From NCBI GenBank assembly GCA_963770915.1, contig CAVYRG010000001.1, forward strand, positions 186,001-250,000: a stretch of 64,000 bases of DNA, in the 5' to 3' direction. The notes below the pieces were generated by a model. It ran no database searches. It was given only the letters and a program-made list of their open reading frames with translations, and was not told where the DNA came from. The DNA is from PALSA-270 sp963770915. GTDB lineage: Bacteria > Acidobacteriota > Terriglobia > Terriglobales > Acidobacteriaceae. A program made the position numbers and the translations under genes. Positions 26,218 to 34,821 of the stretch are shown in pieces (positions within the stretch are counted from its first letter, which is position 1; each line of letters starts with the position of its first letter).

Positions 26218-26625
26218 CTAGGCTGCCCAATTCTGAATCTTCAGCCCCTGGACGCGGCGAAACTCCTGCTCGTTGTTGGTCACGAGCGTTAACCCCGACG
26301 CTACGGCATGGGCTGCAATCCAAAGGTCGTTGTTGCCGATTAGCTGGCCGGACGATGCCAACTCGAAGCGGATCTCTCCGTAAATTTCGCCGGCCACCTC
26401 AGGCAGGGGCAGGGCCGGCAGCCAGCGAACAAGCTCACCCAAGCGTTCAAGCGCGAGTTCGCGATGCGCGCTCTTCTGCGCGCCGTAGAACAGCTCGCCA
26501 TAAGTAATCACCGAAAGCGCTGCCTCGCCCGCATTCAGGCGGCGAAAACGTTGCAGCACTTTCGCCGGTTTTTCTTGCCGAATGTAGATGCAGATGTTTG
26601 TGTCAAGTAAGTAGCGAGGCTCCAT
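26218..26625 (-). CDS. vapC: VapC-type PIN-domain toxin
   Basis: A 135-residue PIN-domain ribonuclease with the expected acidic residues: LLDTNICIYI (Asp), SVITYGELFYGA (Glu), and LIGNNDLWIAAHAVASGLTLVTNN (two Asp/Asn positions near the C-terminus). VapC toxins cleave tRNA or rRNA. It starts two bases after the stop of its antitoxin, giving the usual vapB-vapC order. Confidence 0.93.
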   Translation of the reverse strand: MEPRYLLDTNICIYIRQEKPAKVLQRFRRLNAGEAALSVITYGELFYGAQKSAHRELALERLGELVRWLPALPLPEVAGEIYGEIRFELASSGQLIGNNDLWIAAHAVASGLTLVTNNEQEFRRVQGLKIQNWAA

Positions 26626-26627
26626 GG

Positions 26628-26858
26628 CTAGAGCCCCTTGCGTTTTTGCGGACGGTCCTTGGTCCGCTCTGGCACTTCCAGATCATCTGGAAGTCCCGCC
26701 AGCAGATCAAACGCTGTGGCCATCGTGCCTTCTCTTTCACGAAGTACGATTTCCTTGCCGCGGCGAAAGATTTCCACTTCCGCGCTCTTCAATCGGAATT
26801 CTTTCGGCAGCCGCACCGCCTGGCTATTGCCGGAACGGAATACTCGCGCGGTACCCAT
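26628..26858 (-). CDS. vapB: VapB-type antitoxin (AbrB/SpoVT fold)
   Basis: A 76-residue protein. The AbrB-type DNA-binding part is GTARVFRSGNSQAVRLPKEFRLKSAEVEIFRRGKEIVL, followed by the toxin-binding tail (TAFDLLAGLPDDLEV). The ATG at 26858 has a strong AGGAGGGG site six bases upstream. A frame from 26882 would run into the operator and is rejected. It should bind the TGTATA-rich palindromes just upstream. Confidence 0.93.
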   Translation of the reverse strand: MGTARVFRSGNSQAVRLPKEFRLKSAEVEIFRRGKEIVLREREGTMATAFDLLAGLPDDLEVPERTKDRPQKRKGL

Positions 26859-26871
26859 GGCCCCTCCTGAA

Positions 26872-26893
26872 TGTATATACATATAGTATACAC
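26872..26893 (-). promoter_or_regulatory. VapBC operator/promoter region
   Basis: TGTATATACA (26872-26881) is a perfect palindrome, followed by TATAGTATACAC. Together they form an imperfect larger dyad of TGTATA/TATACA half-sites, 14 bases before the vapB start. This AT-rich island in GC-rich sequence is the expected autoregulatory site. It includes TATACT-like -10 sequences on the minus strand. Confidence 0.65.
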
Positions 26894-26933
26894 GCTGAGG
26901 GCTATTGAAGGCTGATCGAGGGAGCCACTGGAG

Positions 26934-27455
26934 CTAGTCGGGTGCGGTGCGGCTATGCCGGGATTTGACCGCCCTCAGCCGAGTCGCCGCAGTCGGCACC
27001 ACACAAGTCTGCGAGGCCGCCGCCAACGCGGACTCCAGCGCTGCGCCCATGGCATTGAGTTCGTCTCTCGTCATATGCTTCTGCATGGATTCAAAAAGCT
27101 GACGCTCTTCCTTGCGGATGTGCGCTGCCAGCTTCTCTCCAAGTTCCTTGAGCCGCGCCGGATCGAGTCGCCGCGCTTTCGCGAGCGAAAACAGTTCCCG
27201 CAACGTCGCGTGTTCCGCCTGCAGTTCCTGAACTAAAGGAGCAATCTCCGCCACGCGGGCCGCCCGCGAAAACACTTCCTTCTCTTCCGCGGTAAAGTGA
27301 ATTTCGATCTCTTGCTCGAAGGCCTGGGCAATCTCCGCTTGCCAGGCTGCAAGGTCCACTTCGCCAGTCTGGATTGCGCGATCCAACCGAACGCAAATCG
27401 CCAGGCTGTGTTGGTGTTGATGGGAAAGCGGAATCAGATTCTTGTCGCGGAGCAT
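26934..27455 (-). CDS. Hemerythrin HHE-domain protein
   Basis: A 173-residue four-helix protein with candidate di-iron ligands: LSHQHQHSLAICVRLDRA near residues 10-27, IHFTAEEKEVF (H-x3-E) near 52-62, LQAEHATLRELF, and AAHIRKEERQLFESM (H-x3-E) near 110-124. Hemerythrin-like proteins bind O2, NO or iron and act in oxygen or nitrosative sensing and iron storage. The C-terminal 35 residues are basic and not part of the fold. It is a monocistronic-looking gene between VapBC and a DUF6624 gene. Confidence 0.88.
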   Translation of the reverse strand: MLRDKNLIPLSHQHQHSLAICVRLDRAIQTGEVDLAAWQAEIAQAFEQEIEIHFTAEEKEVFSRAARVAEIAPLVQELQAEHATLRELFSLAKARRLDPARLKELGEKLAAHIRKEERQLFESMQKHMTRDELNAMGAALESALAAASQTCVVPTAATRLRAVKSRHSRTAPD

Positions 27456-27528
27456 TACATACCTCTGGCCAATATCCTACGTCATGCAGCCGCACGGCTG
27501 ACACCCAGTCCGGTGCTATTCTCGCTAA

Positions 27529-28458
27529 GTGATTTTCCTTCTCGTCTTGGCCCTTGGCTTTCACTTGCCGCCAATAGCGGCGACCGGCAGCCTATCAGCC
27601 CCTGCGCTGTCGAAACAAATCGACCAGTTATTCCATACCATCATCGAAGGCAATGACGAAAACGAAGCGGCCCGCGCCAAAGCTGAAGTCAAGACCATCC
27701 TCGTCCAGCACGGTCTGCCGACCGTCAGCGAAGTCGGGGATCAGCCGGCTTACGAGTTTGTCGTTCTTCTGGCCAGCAACAGTTTTCCATTGGATTTCCG
27801 CCAGCAGGTTCTAAAGCAGATCGACCGGGCGGTTGCCCAGCACTTATTGCCATCCGACGCGGCCAAGTTCTATTCGGTCCGGCTGAAGGTTGAAGAGGCG
27901 AAGGTGGAAGCCGAGAGTCATCCTCCCGGCGAACCCGCTCTGCGCGATGAGATCGAGCAGATGTACAAGATTGACCAGGCGGTTCGTCAGCAGCAGGGAT
28001 TCGATCCCAGGAAATTGGCAGAAACCGATCGGCGGCACAGCTCGGCTCTCCAAGCGATACTGCACAGATACGGCGTCCCCACCTATGCCATGGTGGGACC
28101 TCAGGCGGTCGGCGATTTCATCATTATGATTCAGCACCAGCCGGCCCGCTTTCGTCAGGAAGTTCTTCCCAAGCTGAAGGCCAATGTCGAGGCAGGCCAG
28201 GCCGACCCCGAAAGCTATGCGCTCGCCTATGATCGATCGCAACGCGATGCCGGGAAGAAACAGCTCTATGGGAGCCAGTTCGAGTGCCATGCGGGCGAAA
28301 AGCTGCATCTGGCTCCCACGGACGACGAGGCCCATCTCAACGAACGCCGCGCCGGGCTAGGACTCATGCGGATCGAATTCTACTTGCCCTTGCTGGCGGA
28401 AAATATGCAGTATTTCTGTCCACCGGCTCCAACCAAGGCAGGAGCAGGGAAGCGGTAA
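27529..28458 (+). CDS. DUF6624-like secreted protein
   Basis: A 309-residue protein from a GTG, with a signal peptide (MIFLLVLALGFHLPPIAATG). The C-terminal half follows the DUF6624 pattern as I know it: ILHRYGVPTYAMVGPQAVGDFIIMIQHQ, FRQEVLPKLKANVEAGQADPESYALAYDR, QLYGSQF and LNERRAGLGLMRIEFYL. The N-terminal half (AALSKQIDQLF to PSDAAKFYSVRL) appears to be a partial internal repeat of the same pattern (ILVQHGLPTVSEVGDQPAYEFVVLLASN). No biochemical function is known. Confidence 0.7.
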   Translation: MIFLLVLALGFHLPPIAATGSLSAPALSKQIDQLFHTIIEGNDENEAARAKAEVKTILVQHGLPTVSEVGDQPAYEFVVLLASNSFPLDFRQQVLKQIDRAVAQHLLPSDAAKFYSVRLKVEEAKVEAESHPPGEPALRDEIEQMYKIDQAVRQQQGFDPRKLAETDRRHSSALQAILHRYGVPTYAMVGPQAVGDFIIMIQHQPARFRQEVLPKLKANVEAGQADPESYALAYDRSQRDAGKKQLYGSQFECHAGEKLHLAPTDDEAHLNERRAGLGLMRIEFYLPLLAENMQYFCPPAPTKAGAGKR

Positions 28459-28459
28459 C

Positions 28460-29515
28460 TTATCCTTGGCTTTGCGCTTCCTCCGGCACCACCTTCAGCT
28501 CCAGCTTCTCGGTGCGCCGCAACACGGTCAGCGAGCTGCTTACCCCCACCCGCGCGTCGGTCAGTAAGCGATGCAGATCATCTACGCCGGCCACCGGCTG
28601 GCCTTCGAGAGCAATGATCACATCTCCTTCGCGCAAGCCCGCCTTGCGCGCCGGACTGCCTTCGTTCACTCCCAGCACGACCACGCCACTCTCTTGAGGC
28701 AAATCGTAGAAGCGCACCAGCCGCCGGTGCAGCGGCGCCGTCTGCGCCTCCACGCCGATGTAGCTACGCCGGATGCGGCCATGCTGCAAAAGCCTGCCGG
28801 CCACAAATTTCGCCGTGTTGATTCCGATCGCGAAGCACAACCCCTGCGCCATGGGAATCATCGCCGTGTTCACGCCGACCACATGCCCATCGGAAGTCAC
28901 CAGCGGGCCGCCGGAGTTGCCCGGGTTGAGCGACGCGTCGGTCTGAATCACGTCGTCAATCATGCGCCCGGCATAAGATCGAAGCGAGCGTCCCAGTGCA
29001 CTGACCACTCCCGCGGTCACGGTGTACTGAAAGCCATAAGGATTCCCCACCGCGATCACCAACTGGCCCACCCGCAGCCGTTGCGAATCTCCTAACGGTG
29101 CGGCCAAAAGGTTGGCCGGATCGTTGTCCGGCGCGCCCACGCGGATTACCGCCAGATCAGTCGCGGGATCGTCGCCCACCGTGTGCGCAGGGAAGTGCCG
29201 CCCATCCGAAAACGACACATGAATGCGCGTGGCGTCGTGCACTACGTGGCTGTTGGTCAGGATGAGGCCGTCGGGCGTAAATACAAATCCCGACCCGCCG
29301 CCCTGCCGATCGTGTGGCTCGCCGGAGCGGGTTCGCGCCGCCTGCGCGACATCAATTTTGACCACCGATGGGCTGATCTTCTCCGCCGCCGAGACCACGG
29401 CATTCGAGTAAGCATCGAGCAGTGCAGAATCTGAATGCGCGGCCGGTAGCTGAATGCCCGCATCGGCCACTCGGCCTGAATCACCCAATAACGAAACTGC
29501 ATTCTCAGATTGCAT
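28460..29515 (-). CDS. HtrA/Deg-type serine protease with one PDZ domain
   Basis: A 351-residue S1C protease. The triad is in LTNSHVVHDA (His), ATDLAVIRV (Asp) and LNPGNSGGPLVTSDG (Ser), at about residues 100-225. One PDZ domain follows (GSPARKAGLREGDVIIALEGQPVAGVDDL). The ATG at 29515 is preferred to an upstream frame that overlaps trmO. Unlike classical HtrA there is no obvious signal peptide or TM, so it may be cytoplasmic or exported in a way I cannot see. It is divergent from trmO. Confidence 0.92.
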   Translation of the reverse strand: MQSENAVSLLGDSGRVADAGIQLPAAHSDSALLDAYSNAVVSAAEKISPSVVKIDVAQAARTRSGEPHDRQGGGSGFVFTPDGLILTNSHVVHDATRIHVSFSDGRHFPAHTVGDDPATDLAVIRVGAPDNDPANLLAAPLGDSQRLRVGQLVIAVGNPYGFQYTVTAGVVSALGRSLRSYAGRMIDDVIQTDASLNPGNSGGPLVTSDGHVVGVNTAMIPMAQGLCFAIGINTAKFVAGRLLQHGRIRRSYIGVEAQTAPLHRRLVRFYDLPQESGVVVLGVNEGSPARKAGLREGDVIIALEGQPVAGVDDLHRLLTDARVGVSSSLTVLRRTEKLELKVVPEEAQSQG

Positions 29516-29572
29516 AACTGCTAGATGAGCGAGGCCACTTTTCGGATTCACCGGGCCTTCCTGGCAGGTAAA

Positions 29573-30043
29573 ATGAACTCGCCACGACCACCTATGTTCA
29601 CGCCACAACCAATTGGATTTATCGGCAGCCCTTACCTCGACACCAAAGAGATCCCCAAGGGACCTGGCGCCAAGCACGACGCCGAGGGCACGCTCAAGAT
29701 TCTGCCCGAGTTTGAGCGCGGCCTCACCGACATCGAGGGATTCTCCCATCTCTTCGTCATCTGGCAATTCGACCGCTCCTCCGGGGTCGAATTACTGGGC
29801 ACGCCGCCGGTCGATAACCGGCCGCACGGCGTTTTCGCCACGCGCTCTCCGCGGCGGCCGAATCCGCTCGGCCTGACCGTGGTCCAACTGCTTCGCCGCG
29901 AAGGTCCGGTTCTGCACGTGCGGGGTGTCGACATGCTCGATGGCACACCCATCCTCGACATCAAGCCTTACCTCTCCAGCATTCCCACGGATCAGTTGCG
30001 GCGTGGCTGGCTGGCGGAAGCCGAAGCGCGCAAGAAAGAATGA
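29573..30043 (+). CDS. trmO: tRNA (t6A37) N6-methyltransferase, TrmO/TsaA family
   Basis: The ATG at 29573, with a GGCAGG site, gives 156 residues. The TsaA beta-barrel motifs are PIGFIGSPYLDTKEIPKGPG, GFSHLFVIWQFDRS, RPHGVFATRSPRRPNPLGLTVVQLL and GVDMLDGTPILDIKPYL. The enzyme methylates t6A at position 37 of some tRNAs using SAM. Many members lack the C-terminal domain present in the E. coli protein; this one is the short form. ATGs at 29525 and 29594 are alternatives. Confidence 0.92.
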   Translation: MNSPRPPMFTPQPIGFIGSPYLDTKEIPKGPGAKHDAEGTLKILPEFERGLTDIEGFSHLFVIWQFDRSSGVELLGTPPVDNRPHGVFATRSPRRPNPLGLTVVQLLRREGPVLHVRGVDMLDGTPILDIKPYLSSIPTDQLRRGWLAEAEARKKE

Positions 30044-30118
30044 ATCTGCGGGCGAAACCGCTCGATTGAGAAGAAGTTTCGTGCTGGCATCCTGACAGGC
30101 CCGTTGTAGGATTGTGCT

Positions 30119-30670
30119 ATGCGAAAGATCAACGTATGCGCCGCACTTTTATGGTTCGTCAGTTGCTTATCTGCCGTAGCTCAAAAACCGCCGGACGCGC
30201 ACCAGGTTCTGTCGCAGGCTGAAGTGCAAGCCAGCCAACAGCAAAAGAACATCCTGCTGATATTCGGGGCTTCCTGGTGCAAATATTGCAGGCAGCTCGA
30301 CGCCTTCGTCGAAGCCCCGGAAATCCAACCCATTCTGGCGAAACATTTTGTTATTGCCCGGCTAAACGTGTACGAGGAATTGGGGCGCAGCCCTCAATTG
30401 AACAACCCGAAATCCGACCAGTTGGTCCGTGAATTTGGTAACGCCGATGTTGGAGGGCTGCCATTTATCGTATTCCTTGCCCCGGACGGAAAATTGATTG
30501 TCAATTCCAATCGTCCCGGGAAGGGCAAAGACAAGGGCGGGAACATCGGTTATCCGGTGGAACCGGAAGAGATTGACTGGTTCAAGGTCATGATTAAGAG
30601 AGCCGCGCCGGCATTGACCGCGACCGATGCCGCAACGGTCGACACATGGCTGCGGAAAGCCTCATCCTGA
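30119..30670 (+). CDS. Secreted thioredoxin-like protein (WCKYC)
   Basis: A 183-residue protein with a signal peptide (INVCAALLWFVSCLSAVAQ). The thioredoxin-like domain carries the redox motif WCKYC at about residues 58-62 (LIFGASWCKYCRQLDAFV), the cis-Pro region VGGLPFIVFLAPDGK, and a family insert between. It likely reduces or isomerises disulfides in the periplasm, in the style of DsbD-gamma or thioredoxin_7 proteins. It is a single gene; the next gene converges on it. Confidence 0.88.
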   Translation: MRKINVCAALLWFVSCLSAVAQKPPDAHQVLSQAEVQASQQQKNILLIFGASWCKYCRQLDAFVEAPEIQPILAKHFVIARLNVYEELGRSPQLNNPKSDQLVREFGNADVGGLPFIVFLAPDGKLIVNSNRPGKGKDKGGNIGYPVEPEEIDWFKVMIKRAAPALTATDAATVDTWLRKASS

Positions 30671-30779
30671 GAGGTACGAGCCCTCACCCTTTCAGAAGGT
30701 GAAATCAGCGCGGGAACCGCGCAAAAGAAAAATGCAAGGTAACACGGTTTCCGCGAGCCAAGCCGGTGTCAGCGACGTT

Positions 30780-32210
30780 CTAGTTGCTGTTTTCGTTCAC
30801 CGGAGTTTGAGAAAGCTCCGCTGATCCGACCGGCAAGTTCGCCGTTTCCCAGCCCGCAATGCCTCCGGCAATTTCGCTGACGTGCTGAAATCCGGCGCGT
30901 TGCAATAAGCTCGCGGCGATCGAAGACCGGTAGCCGCCCGCACAGTAGACCAGCAGACCACGATCCTTCGGCAGCTTTTCCAGATTCTCCTGCAAATGAT
31001 TGAGCGGAACACTCAAGCTTCCGTCGATGTGCTTCTGGTTTCGCTCGCCCGCCGTGCGCACGTCGACCGCCAGCGGCGGTTGCTTCGAGGAGAGAATATC
31101 GGCGGCGTACTGCGCGCTCACCCGCTCGGTCGTTGCCGTCAGCTCCGGCCGCGATTTCAGGCTCTGCAAGCCGTCCTTCAGGTATCCGGCGATGTGATCG
31201 AATCCGATTCGCCCCAGCCGCGTAGCCGCTTCGTTCTCCCGGCCAGGGTCCGCGATAATCACGATGGGGTGGCTGCGATCCAGCACCGTCCCCGCCCACG
31301 TCGCATACTGGCCGCTCAGCCCGACGTTGATGCTTGCCTTCAGGTGCGCTGCGGCAAATTCCGTAGGATCACGTGTATCGAGAATCTGCGCTCCCCTATC
31401 TTGCAAAGCCAGCACTTCATCGAGCTTCATCGGGTTCACCCGCTCCAGCGTCTGCTCCAGCGTCGGACGCTCTTCGCTGTTCAGCACGGCGTCATAAGTA
31501 AAGTAGGCGGGAGCTTCTGGCTGATCGGCCGTCACTACCTGAAGAAACGCTTCTTTGCTCATCGGCTGGAGAGCATAATTCACGCGCCGCTGTTCGCCGA
31601 GAGTGGATACCGTCTCCTTGCTGAGTGCCTTGCCGCACAGTGAGCCCGCGCCGTGCGCCGGATAGACCAGGCTCTGGTCCGGCAACGCCATCAGCTTGGT
31701 GTGGAGCGAATCGAACAGCAAGCTGCCCAGTTGGGTGGCCGACCATCCCAGTGCCGCGCGCAGGTCCGGCCGCCCCACGTCGCCGATAAATAGCGTGTCT
31801 CCGGTCAGCACGGCATGTGGTTGCGTGTCACTGGCATTCAGGTCATAGACGACAATCGAGATCGACTCCGGCGTGTGCCCTGGCGTCTCCAGTATTTTGA
31901 AGCGCACGCGGCCAAATTCAAGAATGTCACCATCTCTCATGGGAGTGAACGCGTATCCTGCTTTCGCCGCGGCCCCAAGATAGATGGCCGCGCCCACGCG
32001 ATCGCGCAGCTCCAGATGCCCGGCCACGAAATCGGCGTGGAGATGGGTCAGAAATACATGTTTGATCTGGAGAGAGTGTTCGCCAGCAAAGGCGAGGTAT
32101 TGATCCGTGTCGCGCTGCGGATCAACCACGGCAGCCGTACTCGTCTCCTCGTCGCCAATCACGTAGGAAGCGTGCGCCAAACACGGAAGATAGAATTGCT
32201 TGAGAATCAT
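30780..32210 (-). CDS. CstB-like persulfide dioxygenase-rhodanese fusion
   Basis: The ATG at 32210 gives 476 residues in three domains. The first is a metallo-beta-lactamase/ETHE1-like dioxygenase (about 1-250; THLHADFVAGHLELRD, TPGHTPESISIVV, VLTGDTLFIGDVGRPDL). The second is a rhodanese-like domain without the active cysteine (about 265-360; LDTRDPTEFAAAH, IIADPGRE). The third is an active rhodanese (about 375-470) with CAGGYRS. HADF in place of HADH matches the CstB type as I recall. It probably oxidises persulfides to thiosulfate or sulfite in sulfide detoxification. ATG 32225 is an alternative start. The long upstream frame is not coding. Confidence 0.9.
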   Translation of the reverse strand: MILKQFYLPCLAHASYVIGDEETSTAAVVDPQRDTDQYLAFAGEHSLQIKHVFLTHLHADFVAGHLELRDRVGAAIYLGAAAKAGYAFTPMRDGDILEFGRVRFKILETPGHTPESISIVVYDLNASDTQPHAVLTGDTLFIGDVGRPDLRAALGWSATQLGSLLFDSLHTKLMALPDQSLVYPAHGAGSLCGKALSKETVSTLGEQRRVNYALQPMSKEAFLQVVTADQPEAPAYFTYDAVLNSEERPTLEQTLERVNPMKLDEVLALQDRGAQILDTRDPTEFAAAHLKASINVGLSGQYATWAGTVLDRSHPIVIIADPGRENEAATRLGRIGFDHIAGYLKDGLQSLKSRPELTATTERVSAQYAADILSSKQPPLAVDVRTAGERNQKHIDGSLSVPLNHLQENLEKLPKDRGLLVYCAGGYRSSIAASLLQRAGFQHVSEIAGGIAGWETANLPVGSAELSQTPVNENSN

Positions 32211-32352
32211 CCGCACACCGTACATTCCGATCGCCCCGCGAGTCAACTTCAGAACTGTGGGGATGCGGAGATTGAAGCGCAGGACGACGCAGGTTATGCC
32301 CTGATACGAACTCCTCTCGGAATGCGAAGATCGGAGACGACGTATGTCGCGG

Positions 32353-33003
32353 CTATGCCATCCGTCGCGGGTCTTCGAACAAACGAGCGGTGACGGCTCC
32401 GAAGATAAAACCGCCAACGTGCGCCAGGTACGCCACGCCACCGGTCTGCACCTGCGCGACCGAACCCGCCGCGAAGAGCTGCGTCAGGAACCAAAAACCG
32501 ATTAACAATGCGGCGGGGATCAACGTGATTCGCACAAACACGAAAATAAACAGAACGGCCTTAATCCGGTCGCGAGGATAGGTAACGATGAACGCGCCCA
32601 TGACTGCCGCAATCGCGCCGCTCGCGCCCAGGTTCGGGATCGTGGAATGCGGGTCGGCTGCGATCTGGGCCAGCATGGCTACCAGCCCGCCAATCAAATA
32701 GAACCCAAGATATCGCGCCGGCCCCATCGCATCTTCAATCTCAGGAGCGAAGGCCCACAGGAAAATCATGTTTCCGATGATGTGCGACCAGCTGCCATGC
32801 ATGAACATCGCAGTGAGGATCGTGATCCAGTGATGGCCAGAGGTGATTTGCGCGGGAATCGCCGACCACTGCATCACAAACGGATCGCCGCGCACCAGCT
32901 CGAGCAGAAAAACGAAAGCATTCACGGCGATGATGCCGCCCGTAACGACCGGAAAGCGGGCCGGACGCCGCGACGCATCGCTTAACGGGATCAGGCCACC
33001 CAT
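32353..33003 (-). CDS. Rhomboid-family intramembrane serine protease
   Basis: A 216-residue protein with six TM segments. The HGSWSHIIGNMIFLWAFAPEIED block, catalytic Ser in LGASGAIAAVMGAFIV and catalytic His in YLAHVGGFIFG are all present, so it should be active. It cleaves TM substrates within the inner membrane; targets are unknown. It is followed, about 140 bases on, by the persulfide dioxygenase-rhodanese gene on the same strand. Confidence 0.92.
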   Translation of the reverse strand: MGGLIPLSDASRRPARFPVVTGGIIAVNAFVFLLELVRGDPFVMQWSAIPAQITSGHHWITILTAMFMHGSWSHIIGNMIFLWAFAPEIEDAMGPARYLGFYLIGGLVAMLAQIAADPHSTIPNLGASGAIAAVMGAFIVTYPRDRIKAVLFIFVFVRITLIPAALLIGFWFLTQLFAAGSVAQVQTGGVAYLAHVGGFIFGAVTARLFEDPRRMA

Positions 33004-33107
33004 GCTATTTTCCCTTTCACCGCGTCAAATCCGAGTCCGTCGCGAAGGCACACTGATCCCAAAGTACCGAATCCGTTCCTTTCGGGCCGCGGTCCGATGC
33101 GGGCCCG

Positions 33108-33677
33108 TTAGGCCGCGATCGACGAGATCGTGTCGCTGGTCTTTCGAACCGCCAGCGACAGCATCACCCGCGCGACCCCGCTGATGATCATGCTGACGCC
33201 AACCAAGGTGCCGATCGCCCAGACCGAACTCGACGGCCATTGCAGGTAGATCAGCAGCCCCAATAGCAACGTAACGATTCCATCAGTGAGCACCCAACCG
33301 GATCCCCGCAGCGGCCGCATCCTGAAAAAAAGCGCAATATCCAGGATTCCTTCAATCAGGAACAGCGAGGCCAGCACCAGGGTGAGCGAAGCCACCGCCA
33401 GCACGGGATGCATAATCAGGTACACACCAAAGAATACGTACACCACTCCCACCAGCAGCTTCCAGACCACGCTGCCGGCTCCGTGAGCGTGAAAGGCAAG
33501 GACCACGTGGACCAGGCCCGCCACGACGATCAGCCAGGCGAGCACGATGTTAACCGCTACGGCTGCCACAAACGGTGATCCCACCGCCAGCATGCCAATG
33601 ACGATCAGCAAGACGCCCCACACGATGGACCATGTCGAGGCCTGCCGCACGATATCGGACGGACTGCCTTGCGCCAT
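33108..33677 (-). CDS. HdeD-like (DUF308) membrane protein
   Basis: A 189-residue protein with six TM helices in the DUF308/HdeD arrangement: SIVWGVLLIVIGMLAVGSPF, VLAWLIVVAGLVHVVLAF, LLVGVVYVFFGVYLIMHPVLA, ASLFLIEGILDIALFF, VLTDGIVTLLLGLLIYLQWP and LVGVSMIISGVARVML. HdeD is linked to acid resistance at high cell density in E. coli; the molecular role is unclear. A GGAGGTC site precedes the ATG. Confidence 0.9.
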   Translation of the reverse strand: MAQGSPSDIVRQASTWSIVWGVLLIVIGMLAVGSPFVAAVAVNIVLAWLIVVAGLVHVVLAFHAHGAGSVVWKLLVGVVYVFFGVYLIMHPVLAVASLTLVLASLFLIEGILDIALFFRMRPLRGSGWVLTDGIVTLLLGLLIYLQWPSSSVWAIGTLVGVSMIISGVARVMLSLAVRKTSDTISSIAA

Positions 33678-33804
33678 AAAGACCTCCTCGAAACGGACGC
33701 AGGGAGTCTATCCCAAGGGCATGGAAGAACGCTACCGACTCCCCGACTCGATAGAGACCGCCATCCCCCTTCCTGAATCGCGCCGGCGCGGCCCGCACGG
33801 CATC

Positions 33805-34626
33805 TCAAGCTCGGACGCCGATTGCTTCCAGATACTCTCCCTGCACGACCGTGAGTTCATCCCCGCCGCGGTTGTTTACGGACCACAAGTCCTCGAGTTC
33901 GCCACGCAGCGTCGCCGCAGCAGCTTCATCGAGCGACGCGAACGCTTTGTTTGTCGGCCCGTAGTACTGGCGGAAGAACTCCACCACCTCGGCCGGCGGA
34001 AACGGATAGGTGAAAGTGTACTGGCGGCGGGTCAGCTTGAGATCCGCAAGTCCATGGCCCAGCCTTTCCCGAACCACGCCCTCGTCTCCCCACAACACCG
34101 GCGCCGGCATTCCCGTAGGCGCGATGAACTTCGCGAACGTTTTGAACATTTGGCCCACGAATCCTTCGCGCGTCCAATTGGCCATCGCGATCGTGCCTCC
34201 TGGACTGCACACGCGCAGCAGTTCCCGCGCCACAAGTTCCGGACGCGGAGCAAACATTGCCCCGATCAGGCTGGTGACGACATCGAAGCTGCCGTCTTCA
34301 AACGGCAAGTCTTCGGCGTCCGCCTCGAGGAAGCGAGCGTTGAGGCCTTCGGCCTTCGCTCGCGCCTGAGCGCGCTGAATGTTGTTCGGGGCGATATCGA
34401 CGCCGGTCACTTGAACTCCGTCGCGCGCCGCCCACAGGGCAAGCTGCCCCGAGCCGCAAGCCACGTCCAGCAGCTGGCATCCGGCGGGGACATCGAGTTG
34501 TTCGTAAAAGGCCCGCGCATCCTGCTCCATGTAGCGGGAAAAGCGGTCGTAGTCGCCAGCCATCCAGGTTTCTTTCAGCTTGGTTTTCAGCAAGCCCAGC
34601 GTTGGTTTAGCAGTTGTAACTGCCAT
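33805..34626 (-). CDS. Class I SAM-dependent methyltransferase
   Basis: The ATG at 34626, with a strong AGGAGG site, gives 273 residues. The Rossmann motifs are LLDVACGSGQLALWAARDGVQVTGVDIAPNNI (motif I and post I), ARFLEADAEDLPFEDGSFDVVTSLIG (motifs II/III) and LLRVCSPGGTIAMANWTREGF, as in UbiE/Methyltransf_11 proteins. The substrate is unknown. It is divergent from the AraC-type regulator at 34822 (about 195 bases between), which may control it. Confidence 0.9.
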   Translation of the reverse strand: MAVTTAKPTLGLLKTKLKETWMAGDYDRFSRYMEQDARAFYEQLDVPAGCQLLDVACGSGQLALWAARDGVQVTGVDIAPNNIQRAQARAKAEGLNARFLEADAEDLPFEDGSFDVVTSLIGAMFAPRPELVARELLRVCSPGGTIAMANWTREGFVGQMFKTFAKFIAPTGMPAPVLWGDEGVVRERLGHGLADLKLTRRQYTFTYPFPPAEVVEFFRQYYGPTNKAFASLDEAAAATLRGELEDLWSVNNRGGDELTVVQGEYLEAIGVRA

Positions 34627-34821
34627 GATGTTCCTCCTCGTGAATGCTTTTTTCTCTTCGTGCGTGCGGACCGAAATTCCTAGCAACTTGCTCGCTTGGA
34701 TTCCGACTATGCAGTCATGCTCCAACTCACGCTTGTCCCCGCGTCCGGTTTTCTTGCTTGCGGCTAGGTTGCCGTATGATGGTTTGCCTCGGAGTCCGGC
34801 GGGTTTTGCCGGGAGGCTGGT

